From Solirubrobacterales bacterium (GTDB lineage: Bacteria; Actinomycetota; Thermoleophilia; Solirubrobacterales; 70-9), in contig JASLIG010000104.1 in the NCBI GenBank assembly GCA_030152805.1, forward strand, positions 29,910-93,909: a stretch of 64,000 nucleotides of DNA. Direction: 5' to 3'. Position numbers and translations under genes: made by a program. Under the pieces are notes generated by a model that saw nothing but the letters and a program-made list of their open reading frames with translations, was not told the DNA's origin and did no database searches. Within the stretch, counting starts at the first letter, position 1. Each line of letters starts with the position of its first letter. This document shows, in pieces, positions 1 to 8,887 of the stretch.

Positions 1-351
1 TTCGGACCCGCTGGCAAATGCAGCACCTGCCCAACGGTAGACGTCGAGGGTCTTCCCTACAAAAATGTCAAAATTGCCGCCAACGCATCGGACGATTTCT
101 TCCTCGTCTCTGAAGGGTTTGCTCTGCTCTTAAATTGCTTCACCTTCATTGATTGCTTATACAAAACCCCAGTGGGTGGCGTTGCACTCTTAATCGAAAA
201 CCGGTCAGGCGGCTTACCGCTGATCAAAGCCGAAGCGGAGACGCTGATCGGCCCCGGCGGCATATGCGGCAGCAGCAGCTCGTGGACGGCCACGTATGAA
301 GTGACCGCCCCGGATCCAGTCTGGATCGCGTTAGACAAACCAATCATCTAG
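1..351 (+). CDS. Cys-rich secreted protein, C-terminal part (tandem paralog)
   Basis: The window opens inside this gene. Frame 1 is open from base 1 to a TAG at 349-351, giving the last 116 residues. The protein matches, almost residue for residue, the second half of the complete gene at 861-1520: the CSTCPTVDVE, LNCFTFIDCLYKTP and PVWIALDKP blocks all have counterparts there, and the DNA is also strongly similar. The two genes are therefore a recent tandem duplication. The several cysteines suggest disulfides outside the cytoplasm. No signal peptide is visible because the 5' end lies outside the window. Function is unknown and I do not recognise a named family. Confidence 0.8.
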   Translation, partial: FGPAGKCSTCPTVDVEGLPYKNVKIAANASDDFFLVSEGFALLLNCFTFIDCLYKTPVGGVALLIENRSGGLPLIKAEAETLIGPGGICGSSSSWTATYEVTAPDPVWIALDKPII

Positions 352-396
352 GCGCTGGCCGTAGGGCAGCAATCGGCTTTTGCCGGATCGTGCGGG

Positions 397-420
397 GGAG
401 GGCCGCTTCGGTGGCCCTCC
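397..420 (+). terminator. Intrinsic terminator with UUCG tetraloop
   Basis: A 10 bp stem (397-406 with 411-420, one G-U pair) closes a C(TTCG)G tetraloop and is followed by TTTGCT. It lies 45 bases after the stop of the partial secreted-protein gene. The rest of 352-860 has no credible gene. It holds the promoter at 582-610 and the 13-base tandem repeat at 716-741. Confidence 0.75.
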
Positions 421-581
421 TTTGCTCAGCTGATACCGGCCCTGAGTCACGCTGCGCGATGACCGAAGTTTGAAGCGCTTTTCGGCGGGTAGATACGTGC
501 CCAATGCCGGGACAGGTAACAGCGCACGACGCGTGGACTAGATCATTTGGCCACCGAAGCGGTACTATTTAGAAAATGCTC

Positions 582-610
582 TTGACTATTGGAGTATTCC
601 TTGGTATCTA
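582..610 (+). promoter_or_regulatory. Sigma-70 type promoter for the secreted-protein gene
   Basis: TTGACT at 582-587 is separated by exactly 17 bases from TATCTA at 605-610, close to the housekeeping consensus. Transcription would start near 617, leaving a 5' leader of about 245 nt before the GTG at 861. Both boxes are unusually AT-rich for this genome. Confidence 0.65.
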
Positions 611-715
611 TAGCACCGCGAAGGATCGTGCACGTGGAGAGGGCGTCGCCGAGGCGGGGGTTTTCCCTGGCCTATGGGAGGCCCCGGCCCGGCAGGATCG
701 CGGTCGAGAGCGGTG

Positions 716-741
716 CTCTGCAGTGCAACTCTGCAGTGCAA
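716..741 (+). repeat. Perfect 13-base tandem repeat in the leader
   Basis: CTCTGCAGTGCAA occurs twice head to tail (716-728 and 729-741). It lies about 100 bases downstream of the predicted start site and 120 bases before the gene at 861. It could be a regulator or RNA-binding site, or simple slippage. No function is demonstrated. Confidence 0.6.
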
Positions 742-860
742 CCATCTCGGCGCATTCCGTCCTCTGCACGCTGATCTGAGGCTTAGGCCTCTGGTTCCGC
801 ACGGCCCATCGCGTCCGTAACCAAACCGGAGGCGCCACGCGCGCCGCGGAAGGAGGCAAA

Positions 861-1520
861 GTGAGATTCACCAAGATGCTCATCTTGGCAATCACAGCAT
901 CGATTGCCGCCATGGCACTGGTGGGAACGAGCTCGGCCCTGGCTGTCGACTCGATCGTGCTCTGTAAAGAAAATCCAGGCTCAACCGAAGCTTTATGTCC
1001 CGAAAAAAGCTTATATCCGTCCGGGACAGTGATCAAAGCCAAAGCGGCCAATCCGAAACTCTCGGGGACGCTGACAGTCGAATGCCCGGAATCGGTCGTC
1101 GAAGGCAAAACGACCGCAGCATCGGGTAACCCACTGACCGGGGAAATCACGTCGCTGACCTTCGGGCCGAACGGCAAATGCAGCAACTGCCCGACGGTAG
1201 ACGTGGAGAGCCTGCCTTACAAAAATGTCAAAGTAGTTGCCAAAACCGTCGGCGAAAAAGAGGAGTTCTTCCTCATTTCGGAAGGTTTTGCGCAGCTGTT
1301 AAATTGCTTCGGGTTCATTAATTGCTTATACAAAACCCCTGCGGGTGGCGTAGAACTATTAATCGAAAACCGGGCAAACGGTTTACCGCTGATCAAGGCG
1401 GAAGCGGAGACGCTCACAGGGCCGGGCGGCGTATGCGGCTCGAGCGGAGCGTGGACCGCCACGTATGAAGTCACCGCTCCGGATCCTGTCTGGATCGCGT
1501 TAGACAAACCACTCATTTAG
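861..1520 (+). CDS. Cys-rich secreted protein, 219 aa (tandem paralog)
   Basis: GTG start chosen because AGGAGG lies at 851-856. The first 28 residues form a signal peptide: RFTK, a hydrophobic stretch, then SSALA before VDS. The mature part has about ten cysteines in short clusters (CSNCPTV, LNCFGFINCLYK, GVCGSS), which fits a disulfide-stabilised exported domain. It is a near copy of the truncated gene at 1-351 and more distantly resembles the secreted protein at 38611-39243, which has a similar Cys-rich core and length. Glu codons are almost all GAA and Lys mostly AAA, unlike the cytosolic genes here. It appears monocistronic, with its own promoter and a double terminator. Function unknown. 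Confidence 0.85.
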   Translation: MRFTKMLILAITASIAAMALVGTSSALAVDSIVLCKENPGSTEALCPEKSLYPSGTVIKAKAANPKLSGTLTVECPESVVEGKTTAASGNPLTGEITSLTFGPNGKCSNCPTVDVESLPYKNVKVVAKTVGEKEEFFLISEGFAQLLNCFGFINCLYKTPAGGVELLIENRANGLPLIKAEAETLTGPGGVCGSSGAWTATYEVTAPDPVWIALDKPLI

Positions 1521-1522
1521 TG

Positions 1523-1583
1523 CCAGCTGTGGCTATTCAGCCATAGCTGGATCGAGGAGGGGGTCGCTTCGGCGGCTCCCTCC
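1523..1583 (+). terminator. Double hairpin terminator
   Basis: Two hairpins follow the stop codon directly. The first has 12 bp arms (1523-1534/1539-1550) and an ATTC loop. The second has 12 bp arms (1556-1567/1572-1583) closing a TTCG tetraloop, the same design as the terminator at 397-420. Confidence 0.7.
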
Positions 1584-1624
1584 CAATCGCTTTGCGCGGA
1601 CCTATTTCGATATTCAAAAAGACC

Positions 1625-1653
1625 TTGACAGGAACTCACTCGTCTCTTAAAGT
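1625..1653 (+). promoter_or_regulatory. Sigma-70 type promoter of the secreted-protein operon
   Basis: TTGACA at 1625-1630, a 17-base spacer and TAAAGT at 1648-1653 form a near-consensus promoter. The predicted start near 1660 leaves about 105 nt of leader before the TTG at 1765. It would drive the three coupled secreted genes from 1765 to 8793. Confidence 0.65.
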
Positions 1654-1764
1654 GCGGAGCGCGGACTCTGGCCGTCGCCACGGGCTGGTTCGTGTATTTG
1701 GGGCGCTGTTAAGCCGGGGATTGGGACTAGATGCAATGCAGGCGGGCATAGTGAGGTTGTTCTG

Positions 1765-4700
1765 TTGCGCGCGATAAGCGCAACCGCTCGGCCCCGCCGC
1801 TCTTGGGGCGCCGTCATAAGCGTTACGGGGGTGCTCCTGGTCAGCCTGGCGTCGCTGGCCGCGGCGCCGCGATCTCAAGCCGCCAGTACCCACGTCTTCG
1901 ACCCGGTCCTGTCGCTTGAAGGGGCCTGCGTTGGCAGGGACGGTGTGCTCGACCCCGGCTGCCCCTATCTGCCAGCCGCCGAAGGGGGCCCGACGCCGTT
2001 CAAGAATCCCTGCGGGGTGGCCGTCGATCGGCACGGATATATCTACGTGGCGAATGCTGCGCCGGTTGGCAACTCCCCAACCTGGATAGACATCTTCGGC
2101 CCCGATGGAAAATTCCTCACGAAGATCGAAAACCAGCGTCGAATTTGTGGGCTTGCGGTCGATTCCCAGGGCAATCTCTACGCCGCTGAACGTACTGCCG
2201 GGATCGTCGTGCTTTTCAAACCCAGCTCATATCCGGTACAGTCGTCGACGACCTATCTGGAACCGCCGCTGACGATTCATGAAGGCAGCGAACCCTGCGA
2301 AGGCGCGAAGTCGGTGGCGGTCGATCCGTCGAACGATCAGGTCTACGTGGCAACCGGATGCACGGTGGTCAGGTACGACTCCGCGGCGAACGGGTCGACG
2401 CTGATCGATAACAGCATCGGCAAAGCGGTTGCGCGCGAATTCACCGGGATAGACGTCTACGGCGCAAACCATGACGTCTATGTGACGGCGAATCCTCGGT
2501 TCAACTCCAAAGGAGAATCGATCGACGTCAACGAAGCGCTGAAAATGCCCCGCATGTTCATCTTCGCGGGCAGTGACGGTAAAGCGAAGTGCGAAGCGGA
2601 CGGTCACGAAAGGCCCGGGGGTGGACTCGGCTTCTTCATCGCCAGGGCCGGCATCGCGGTCGACCAGGCCAACGGCGAGGCCTACGTCGACGACATCACC
2701 GCCCACCAGGTGGTCTTCCAGTTCGACTCCGAATGCAAATACCTTGCTCAGCTGCCGCAAACCGCTGGCAAACCGCCGATGGAAGAACCGGAACTCTTCG
2801 GCGACATTGCGGTCGACGATCCGCTCGTCGAAGGCGAAGCCGGCTATGACAGCCCCAACGAAGGGTACGTCTACGTGGTGTCCGGTACCAAAGCGTCGAA
2901 CTCCGAGTTGTACGCCTTCGGTCCCGGCATTCCGCCCCAGCCCCCTGAAATCGCTGCGCAGGCTGCTTCCGAAATCGGCGAGACCGAAGCCCAGCTGGAA
3001 TCAAAAATCAACCCTAAGGGCCTAGCCACCAGCTACCAGTTCGAATACACGACCGAGTCGGATTTCGATCTCAATGGCTATGCCAATGCAAGTAGGGCGC
3101 CGGTTCCGCCCGGTGACGTTGCGCCAGCGGGGTCCTTCGTCACGGTCTCCCAGGGCGTGGGCAACCTGCTGCCCGGCGTCGACTATCGCTTCCGACTCGT
3201 TGCCACCAACCACTGTCTGACAGGAGAACCCGAAGTCGACTGCACGACGAGCGGCGAAGGCAAACCCGGCGAAGAAGGTGCGGACGCGAAATTCAGGACG
3301 TTTGACCGTCCCGGACTGCGAAGCCCGTGCCCGAACGAAGGCCTGCGCAGCGGAGACGCGGCACGCCTGCCGCAGTGTCGAGCCTATGAGCTGGTAACTC
3401 CGCCGGACACGAATGGACGGGCGCCGACCCTGGGGGCCCTCGGCCAGCCGGGCGGATTTGCCACCAACCCGTCGACTGCCGATGGCAACGGCCTTCTCTA
3501 CGGGGTCGAAGGCGGGTCCCTGCCAAGCCTCGGCGGAAGCGGGTTCGACGACGTCTACGAGGCTCACCGGAACCCCACCGCGGGTTGGCTCAGCACGCTG
3601 GAGGCGCCCGACGGAACGCAGGCGCAGGAATCCTACCCGGTGGGATATTCGGCGAACCACCGGGAATCGATATGGGACGTCAGGAACAACGGCGGCTCGC
3701 TCGCGATCGATGAACTCGAAGGCGTCAAATACGTCCGGCGACCGGGGGGCGTTCTAGACCCCGCGTGTGCGGCGCCGGGAGAACCCGACGGGCCCTACGA
3801 ATTCGTCGGTTGCGGATCCATCGGGCAGGACCGACACGCCGTCGCCAGGTGGATCAGCCCCGATTCGGGCCACCTGATCTTCGCCACGGTGAGGAATACC
3901 GCTGTTGACCCCAAACAGCTGGAGCCGAATGCGCCTCCGGGCGGTACGACTGCGGTCTACGACCGCACTTCGGATGGAGCGACGCACGTCGTTTCGCTTC
4001 TGCCAGGGGACGTGCCGCTGCAGGCAGGTGAAGACGCCGACTACGTGGGCAGCTCGGCCGACGGTTCGGCGGTCGCCTTCGGCGTTGGCAGCTCGATGTA
4101 CGTGCGGCTGGGCAACGCCGAGACGAAATTGGTCGCCGGCAGCGAACCGCTGTTCGGCGGCTTTTCGCACGACGGAAGCCGACTCGTCTACCTCGATACC
4201 GACGAAGCGCCGAAAGAAGGCGAGGTGCCGCGCGGCACGATCCACCTCTACGAGACCGAAACCGGCGCAACCACCACCATTGGGGGCGCCGATTCGGCGC
4301 TGGCGTTCGTCTCTCCGGACGGCTCCCACGTCTACTTCGTCTCGAGCGAGGAATTGGACGGCGCGGGGGAAGGGCAGGCGGGGGCGGAAAACCTCTACGT
4401 CTGGGACAGCGCCGGCATCGGGTTCATCGCCGCGCTGGATCCGATCGACGTGGTCGGAAGGGAAGGGGTGGTTGGGAGCAGCCAACCCAGGGTCGGCGGC
4501 CTGGGCCAGTGGGTCACGGACGCCGTCAACCCCGACCAGCGCCGGGTCAGCGGTCCGGCGTCGGATCCCGCACGCAGCACGCCGGATGGCTCGGTGTTCG
4601 TCTTCGAGTCGCGCGCTGACCCCACCGACTACGCGAGCAAAGGGCACGTGGAGATATATCGCTTCGACGCGGGAGCCGCGCCCGGTCTGGGGCTGAGCTG

Positions 4701-5331
4701 CGTCTCGTGCAACCAGACGGGTGCGGCCGCCACCTCGAATGCCGAACTGGAGTCGAGCGTGGGGGTCCCGCTTCGCTTCGGGTCGCCGGTCAATGCGCTC
4801 ACGCAGATCGGCAACGTCAGCGACGACGGAAGAACGGTCTTCTTCCAGAGCGGCGATCGCCTCGTCGCTCGCGATCGCGACGGCCTCTCCGACGTCTATG
4901 AGTGGCAGGCGCAGGGAGCGGATGCCTGTCAAACGCAGGGTGGTTGCCTGTACCTGATTTCATCGGGTCACAGCGCCACTGCGGACTATCTGTACGCCAT
5001 CTCCGCCTCGGGCGACGACGTGTTCTTCGTCAGCTCGGACCGGTTGGCGCCACAGGACCTCGACGCCACGCCCTCTATCTATGACGCGCGCGTGGACGGC
5101 GGGTTCCCGCTCGCGGCCTCCCTCCCCCCGTGCCGGGAGAGCGGTTGCCAAGCGGCCGCCGGGACTCCTGCCTTCGCCCCGCCCGCAAGCGCGGCGGTCC
5201 ATGGCGCGAAAAACGCATCCAAGCGGCGGCGCTGCGGCAGGGGTACGTCGGCTCATCGCAGTCGCGCCAAGGCCCACTGCAAGCACAAGCGGCACAAGCG
5301 TCGACATCATGGCAAGGGGGGGAGGCGATGA
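1765..5331 (+). CDS. Giant secreted beta-propeller protein (NHL-like plus PD40-like repeats)
   Basis: 1188 residues. TTG is the first usable start, because the GTG at 1751 hits a stop in its own frame. Residues 1-40 are a signal peptide ending near RSQAAS. Residues about 70-350 contain NHL-like strand repeats (GVAVDRHGYIYVAN, GLAVDSQGNLYAAE, SVAVDPSNDQVYVA). Residues about 395-490 look like a fibronectin-type spacer. Residues about 540-1130 carry TolB/PD40-like blades (SPDGSHVYFVSS, SHDGSRLVYLD, SDDGRTVFFQSG). The last 40 residues are extremely Arg/Lys/His-rich and could bind an anionic wall polymer. It is probably extracellular or wall-associated with a binding role; the ligand is unknown. 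Its stop overlaps the next ATG (ATGA). Confidence 0.85.
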   Translation: MRAISATARPRRSWGAVISVTGVLLVSLASLAAAPRSQAASTHVFDPVLSLEGACVGRDGVLDPGCPYLPAAEGGPTPFKNPCGVAVDRHGYIYVANAAPVGNSPTWIDIFGPDGKFLTKIENQRRICGLAVDSQGNLYAAERTAGIVVLFKPSSYPVQSSTTYLEPPLTIHEGSEPCEGAKSVAVDPSNDQVYVATGCTVVRYDSAANGSTLIDNSIGKAVAREFTGIDVYGANHDVYVTANPRFNSKGESIDVNEALKMPRMFIFAGSDGKAKCEADGHERPGGGLGFFIARAGIAVDQANGEAYVDDITAHQVVFQFDSECKYLAQLPQTAGKPPMEEPELFGDIAVDDPLVEGEAGYDSPNEGYVYVVSGTKASNSELYAFGPGIPPQPPEIAAQAASEIGETEAQLESKINPKGLATSYQFEYTTESDFDLNGYANASRAPVPPGDVAPAGSFVTVSQGVGNLLPGVDYRFRLVATNHCLTGEPEVDCTTSGEGKPGEEGADAKFRTFDRPGLRSPCPNEGLRSGDAARLPQCRAYELVTPPDTNGRAPTLGALGQPGGFATNPSTADGNGLLYGVEGGSLPSLGGSGFDDVYEAHRNPTAGWLSTLEAPDGTQAQESYPVGYSANHRESIWDVRNNGGSLAIDELEGVKYVRRPGGVLDPACAAPGEPDGPYEFVGCGSIGQDRHAVARWISPDSGHLIFATVRNTAVDPKQLEPNAPPGGTTAVYDRTSDGATHVVSLLPGDVPLQAGEDADYVGSSADGSAVAFGVGSSMYVRLGNAETKLVAGSEPLFGGFSHDGSRLVYLDTDEAPKEGEVPRGTIHLYETETGATTTIGGADSALAFVSPDGSHVYFVSSEELDGAGEGQAGAENLYVWDSAGIGFIAALDPIDVVGREGVVGSSQPRVGGLGQWVTDAVNPDQRRVSGPASDPARSTPDGSVFVFESRADPTDYASKGHVEIYRFDAGAAPGLGLSCVSCNQTGAAATSNAELESSVGVPLRFGSPVNALTQIGNVSDDGRTVFFQSGDRLVARDRDGLSDVYEWQAQGADACQTQGGCLYLISSGHSATADYLYAISASGDDVFFVSSDRLAPQDLDATPSIYDARVDGGFPLAASLPPCRESGCQAAAGTPAFAPPASAAVHGAKNASKRRRCGRGTSAHRSRAKAHCKHKRHKRRHHGKGGRR

Positions 5332-8093
5332 GGGCGCTTGCCGTCTCCCTGTTGGCGGCAGCGGCGATTGCGGCTCCGATCGCCGTGGCGCAGGCCGATC
5401 CCAGCGAATACGGGATCAAGTCTGTGAGCGCCTCGCTCTCGACCCATCAGGCCGGTGCGCACCCCGACTTCTCGCTTGCGCTGGAACTCCTCACGGATTC
5501 GAACGAACAGCTGCCGTCGACCACCCAGACACTCTCCATCGCCCTGCCGCCCGGCCTGCTCGCCAACCCCGAGGCTATCCCCAAGTGCTCGGTGCTCCAG
5601 CTCGTCTCGACCAACGTGGAAGACAAAACCAATGGCACCGGGTGCCCCCAGGATTCGCAGGTTGGCGTCACCGAAGTGCAGCTGTTCAGGAACGGCAGCT
5701 TCGTCCCGTTCACCGAGCCGGTCTACAACATGGAATCGCCCGGTGGAGACGTCGCCGGGCGCCTCGGCTTCATCGCGCAGTTCGTACCGGTGGTCATCGA
5801 CGCGCGGCTGCGGCCTAGCGACTACGGGGTCACCGCGGTGGCGCAGGGACTGAGCTCCTTCATCCCGCTGCGCGCGGCCACCACGACTCTGTGGGGCGTA
5901 CCGGCGAGCAAAAGCCACGACGGGCAGCGCATCACGCCCTACGAGGCGGCCAACAACAACGGGGTTCCCGAAATGCCAGGCGGGGAACGGCCCAGCGGTC
6001 TCGCGCCAGCGCCCTTCATGGTGAACCCGACCCGCTGCGGGAATACCACGGAGATAGGCGTCACCGCGACGAGCTACGCGGAACCCGAACGGCCCGTCAG
6101 CCAGCCGGCGCCGTTGCCCCTCATCACGGGGTGCGAGGGGCTCGACTTCCGCCCCAGCATCGATTTCTCGCCGACGACCAAATCGGCGGACTCGCCGTCT
6201 GGGATGGCCGTCGATCTCTCGCTCCCCCAGGATGGGCTCAAAAATCCAAACCTCTTCGCCCAAGCCGACCTCAAGCGCGCGGTGGTCACGCTTCCCGAAG
6301 GCCTGGCGCTGAATCCCTCCGCAGCCCGCGGTCTCGGCGCCTGCTCGGAGGCGGAGGTCGGCCTCGTCTCCGAGCACCCGATCGAATTCAACGCGAGCCC
6401 ACCCGCGTGCCCGGGCTCCTCCAAGGTGGGCAGCGCCGAGATCAGGACCCCGCTTCTCGCCGGGCCGATAGACGGGGCGCTGTACCTCGCGCGGGCAGAC
6501 GACAACCCCTTCGACACCCTCCTGGCCGGTTACCTCGTGGCCCAGGGGCAGGGTGTGACGCTAAAGCTCGCGGGGCGGTTCGACGTCGATGCTGCCACCG
6601 GTCGGATCACCGCGACCTTCGATGACAATCCCCAGGCGCCCTTCGAAACCGTGTCCCTCCACTTCAAGGAAGGCAGTGGCGGGGTGCTGACCACCCCGCC
6701 CGCCTGCGGTTCCTACGCAATTCACTCGATCCTCTCGCCCTGGTCGGCCCACGATCCATTCAACCCCGCCCCGAACGAACAGGTCGCGTTGGACGATCTC
6801 TTCGAGATCGGCTCCGGACCGGGCGGGGGGGAGTGTCCCGCCGGGCGCTTCGACCCGACCCTCGAAGCGGGTACGACCAATGCGCTCGCCGGGGCGTACA
6901 GCCCGTTTGTCCTGCGGCTGAGCCGGGAGGACGGCACGCAGCGGTTCGCCTCTTTCGCGACGACGCTGCCGCCGGGCCTCACCGGCCGGCTGGCCGGGAT
7001 TCCGTACTGCCCCGAGAGCGGTATCTCAGCCGCGGCAGCACTCGGCGGCATTGGCGAGGGGGCGCGGGAGCTCCAGGCCCCCTCGTGCCCAGCCGCCAGC
7101 CGAATCGGAAGGGTCGTCACCGGCGCCGGTTCGGGGCCGAGTCCGTTCTACCTCGATACCGGGACCGCCTATCTCGCCGGGCCGTACCGGGGGGCCCCGC
7201 TCTCCGTGGTCGTGATCGCGCCCGCCATCGCGGGCCCCTTCGACCTCGGCAACGTGGCGGTGCGGACCGCGCTGCGAGTCGACCCGGGCACCGCCCAGGT
7301 CACCGCGGTGTCGGATCCCTTGCCGACCTCGCTTCACGGAATTCCACTGGACCTCAGGGACATCCGAGTCGCGCTGGACCGCCCACGATTCACCCTCAAC
7401 CCGACCAACTGCAGGGAAATGCGCGTGCTGGCGTCGGTCGCCTCCACCGGGGGGAGCGTCGCCAGGCCGGAGTCCCGCTTCCAGGTCGGGGGGTGCAGCG
7501 GCCTGGGCTTCAAGCCGAAGCTCTCCATGCGCCTGACCGGCAAGACCAATCGCGGCGCGCACCCACGCTTCCAGGCGGTGCTGAGGCCCCGCAGCGGCGA
7601 TGCCAACATCGCCCGCGTACAGGTCGCTCTGCCGCATGCGGAGTTTCTCGAGCAGGCGCACATTCGAACCATCTGCACCCGGGTTCAATTTGCCGCCCAA
7701 GAGTGTCCCGAGCGCGCGATCTACGGCCACGCAACGGCATACAGCCCGCTCCTCGACGAGCCCCTGCGGGGTCCGGTGTACCTGAGGTCTTCATCCCATC
7801 GGTTGCCGGACCTGGTCATAGCGCTGAGCGGCCAGATCGACTTCGACGCGGTCGGTCGCATCGACTCGATCAAAGGCGAGGTCCGGACCACGTTCGACGT
7901 ACTTCCGGATGCGCCCGTGAGCAGGGTCGTCCTCACCATGCAAGGAGGGAAGAAGGGACTGTTGGTCAACAGCCGCAATCTCTGTCAGGCCCCTTCTCAT
8001 GCGACCGCCGAACTGAAAGCACACAACGGCAGGGTCGTTCAACTGAGTCCAGTGCTGCACAACGACTGCAATGCGAGGCCCGGACGGCCGTAG
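5328..8093 (+). CDS. Large secreted repeat protein, 921 aa, unknown function
   Basis: The ATG at 5328 overlaps the previous stop and follows GGGGGGAGG. An upstream in-frame extension to 5130 exists but would bury the signal peptide ([19 protein letters not shown]). The mature protein has at least four degenerate repeats near residues 105, 360, 586 and 792. Each has the pattern C-P-x-x-S-x-(V/I)-G followed about 20 residues later by G-P-(V/I)-x-x-x-L-Y/YL. Family unknown to me. Translational coupling to the propeller protein, and the following collagen-like gene, suggest the three products work together at the cell surface. Confidence 0.85.
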   Translation: MRALAVSLLAAAAIAAPIAVAQADPSEYGIKSVSASLSTHQAGAHPDFSLALELLTDSNEQLPSTTQTLSIALPPGLLANPEAIPKCSVLQLVSTNVEDKTNGTGCPQDSQVGVTEVQLFRNGSFVPFTEPVYNMESPGGDVAGRLGFIAQFVPVVIDARLRPSDYGVTAVAQGLSSFIPLRAATTTLWGVPASKSHDGQRITPYEAANNNGVPEMPGGERPSGLAPAPFMVNPTRCGNTTEIGVTATSYAEPERPVSQPAPLPLITGCEGLDFRPSIDFSPTTKSADSPSGMAVDLSLPQDGLKNPNLFAQADLKRAVVTLPEGLALNPSAARGLGACSEAEVGLVSEHPIEFNASPPACPGSSKVGSAEIRTPLLAGPIDGALYLARADDNPFDTLLAGYLVAQGQGVTLKLAGRFDVDAATGRITATFDDNPQAPFETVSLHFKEGSGGVLTTPPACGSYAIHSILSPWSAHDPFNPAPNEQVALDDLFEIGSGPGGGECPAGRFDPTLEAGTTNALAGAYSPFVLRLSREDGTQRFASFATTLPPGLTGRLAGIPYCPESGISAAAALGGIGEGARELQAPSCPAASRIGRVVTGAGSGPSPFYLDTGTAYLAGPYRGAPLSVVVIAPAIAGPFDLGNVAVRTALRVDPGTAQVTAVSDPLPTSLHGIPLDLRDIRVALDRPRFTLNPTNCREMRVLASVASTGGSVARPESRFQVGGCSGLGFKPKLSMRLTGKTNRGAHPRFQAVLRPRSGDANIARVQVALPHAEFLEQAHIRTICTRVQFAAQECPERAIYGHATAYSPLLDEPLRGPVYLRSSSHRLPDLVIALSGQIDFDAVGRIDSIKGEVRTTFDVLPDAPVSRVVLTMQGGKKGLLVNSRNLCQAPSHATAELKAHNGRVVQLSPVLHNDCNARPGRP

Positions 8094-8124
8094 GGGTCAG
8101 GGCTACATACAAGGAGAGAACCAA

Positions 8125-8793
8125 ATGTTCAGATCACTACGTAGGCACTTCGGTACCGCCAGCCTGGCGGTCTCGGTCGTGGCGCTCGTCTTCGCCCTCG
8201 TCGGTGGCGCTTTCGCTGCCAGCGGCTTGCCCGGCGGCGGCAATGAAGCCGCCAGCTCGGCAAAGAAGGGAAAGAGGGGCCCACGGGGCCCGAAGGGAGC
8301 GACCGGGCCGCAGGGCCCTCAAGGTCCACAGGGACCGCAGGGATCACAAGGCCCACAGGGACCGCAGGGACCCCCGGGGGCGACGGGACCAACTGGGGTC
8401 ACCGGCAAAACCGGGGCCACCGGAGTAGCGGGACCCCTGCTTGAAACGCTGCCGCAAGGCGAGTCGCTGACCGGCGCCTGGGGCCTCGCCAAGGGCGACC
8501 TCGCGACCGCGGAGATGTCGACGATCTCGTTCCAGTTCCCGCTCGCCGCGGCACTCGAAGCCAACGACGTCGTGTTCCTCAAAGAAGGAGAAGGGGAAAC
8601 CACGGAATGCCCGGGCACGGTCACGGAACCGGAAGCCGCAAGCGGCAAAGTGTGCGTCTATACGCAATTTGAAACGGTCGTCGAAGGAACGCCGATCCTC
8701 GGCGGCAAGTTCCCCACGAAACAGGGCGTGTCGATGCTCTTCGTCGGGTTCAAAGGATTGCTGAGCGGAACCTGGGCCGTCAAAGCACCCTGA
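8125..8793 (+). CDS. Collagen-like secreted/anchored protein
   Basis: 222 residues. The ATG at 8125 is preceded by AAGGAGAG at 8111. Residues 12-32 are a hydrophobic export or anchor segment. Residues 49-105 form 19 uninterrupted Gly-X-Y triplets ([24 protein letters not shown]), the hallmark of bacterial collagen-like proteins that form triple helices. The C-terminal 115 residues form a globular domain with two cysteines that may nucleate trimers. It is the third gene of the secreted operon, 31 bases after the second. Partner and function are unknown; a surface filament or adhesin is inference. Confidence 0.85.
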   Translation: MFRSLRRHFGTASLAVSVVALVFALVGGAFAASGLPGGGNEAASSAKKGKRGPRGPKGATGPQGPQGPQGPQGSQGPQGPQGPPGATGPTGVTGKTGATGVAGPLLETLPQGESLTGAWGLAKGDLATAEMSTISFQFPLAAALEANDVVFLKEGEGETTECPGTVTEPEAASGKVCVYTQFETVVEGTPILGGKFPTKQGVSMLFVGFKGLLSGTWAVKAP

Positions 8794-8821
8794 GGAGCTG
8801 AGCGAATCGACGATTCGCCGT

Positions 8822-8851
8822 CCCTGGATGCCGATCATCGGGCATCCGGGG
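8822..8851 (+). terminator. Hairpin terminator of the secreted operon
   Basis: Arms 8822-8832 and 8841-8851 pair over 11 positions with one wobble, around an 8-base loop. It lies 28 bases after the collagen-like gene. There is no T-run, as is common in high-GC actinobacteria. Confidence 0.5.
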
Positions 8852-8856
8852 GCGGC

Positions 8857-8874
8857 TGATTGACTCGTCAATCA
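8857..8874. promoter_or_regulatory. 18 bp palindromic operator upstream of ETF-QO gene
   Basis: TGATTGAC-TC-GTCAATCA has perfect 8-base arms and lies 13 bases before the ATG at 8888. Size, symmetry and AT-rich ends resemble operators of TetR-family fatty-acid/acyl-CoA regulators, which often control ETF genes. No such regulator gene is in this window. Confidence 0.55.
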
Positions 8875-8887
8875 ATATGATCTTGCC

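Noticed and set aside
576..779. Short open frames in the leader of the first complete secreted gene
   Set aside because: One overlaps the promoter itself, there is no Shine-Dalgarno, and the composition is not protein-like.
5130..5327. Upstream extension of the 921-residue secreted protein
   Set aside because: In frame but overlaps the preceding gene by 200 bases and would bury a clear signal peptide; the coupled ATG at 5328 has a good ribosome site.
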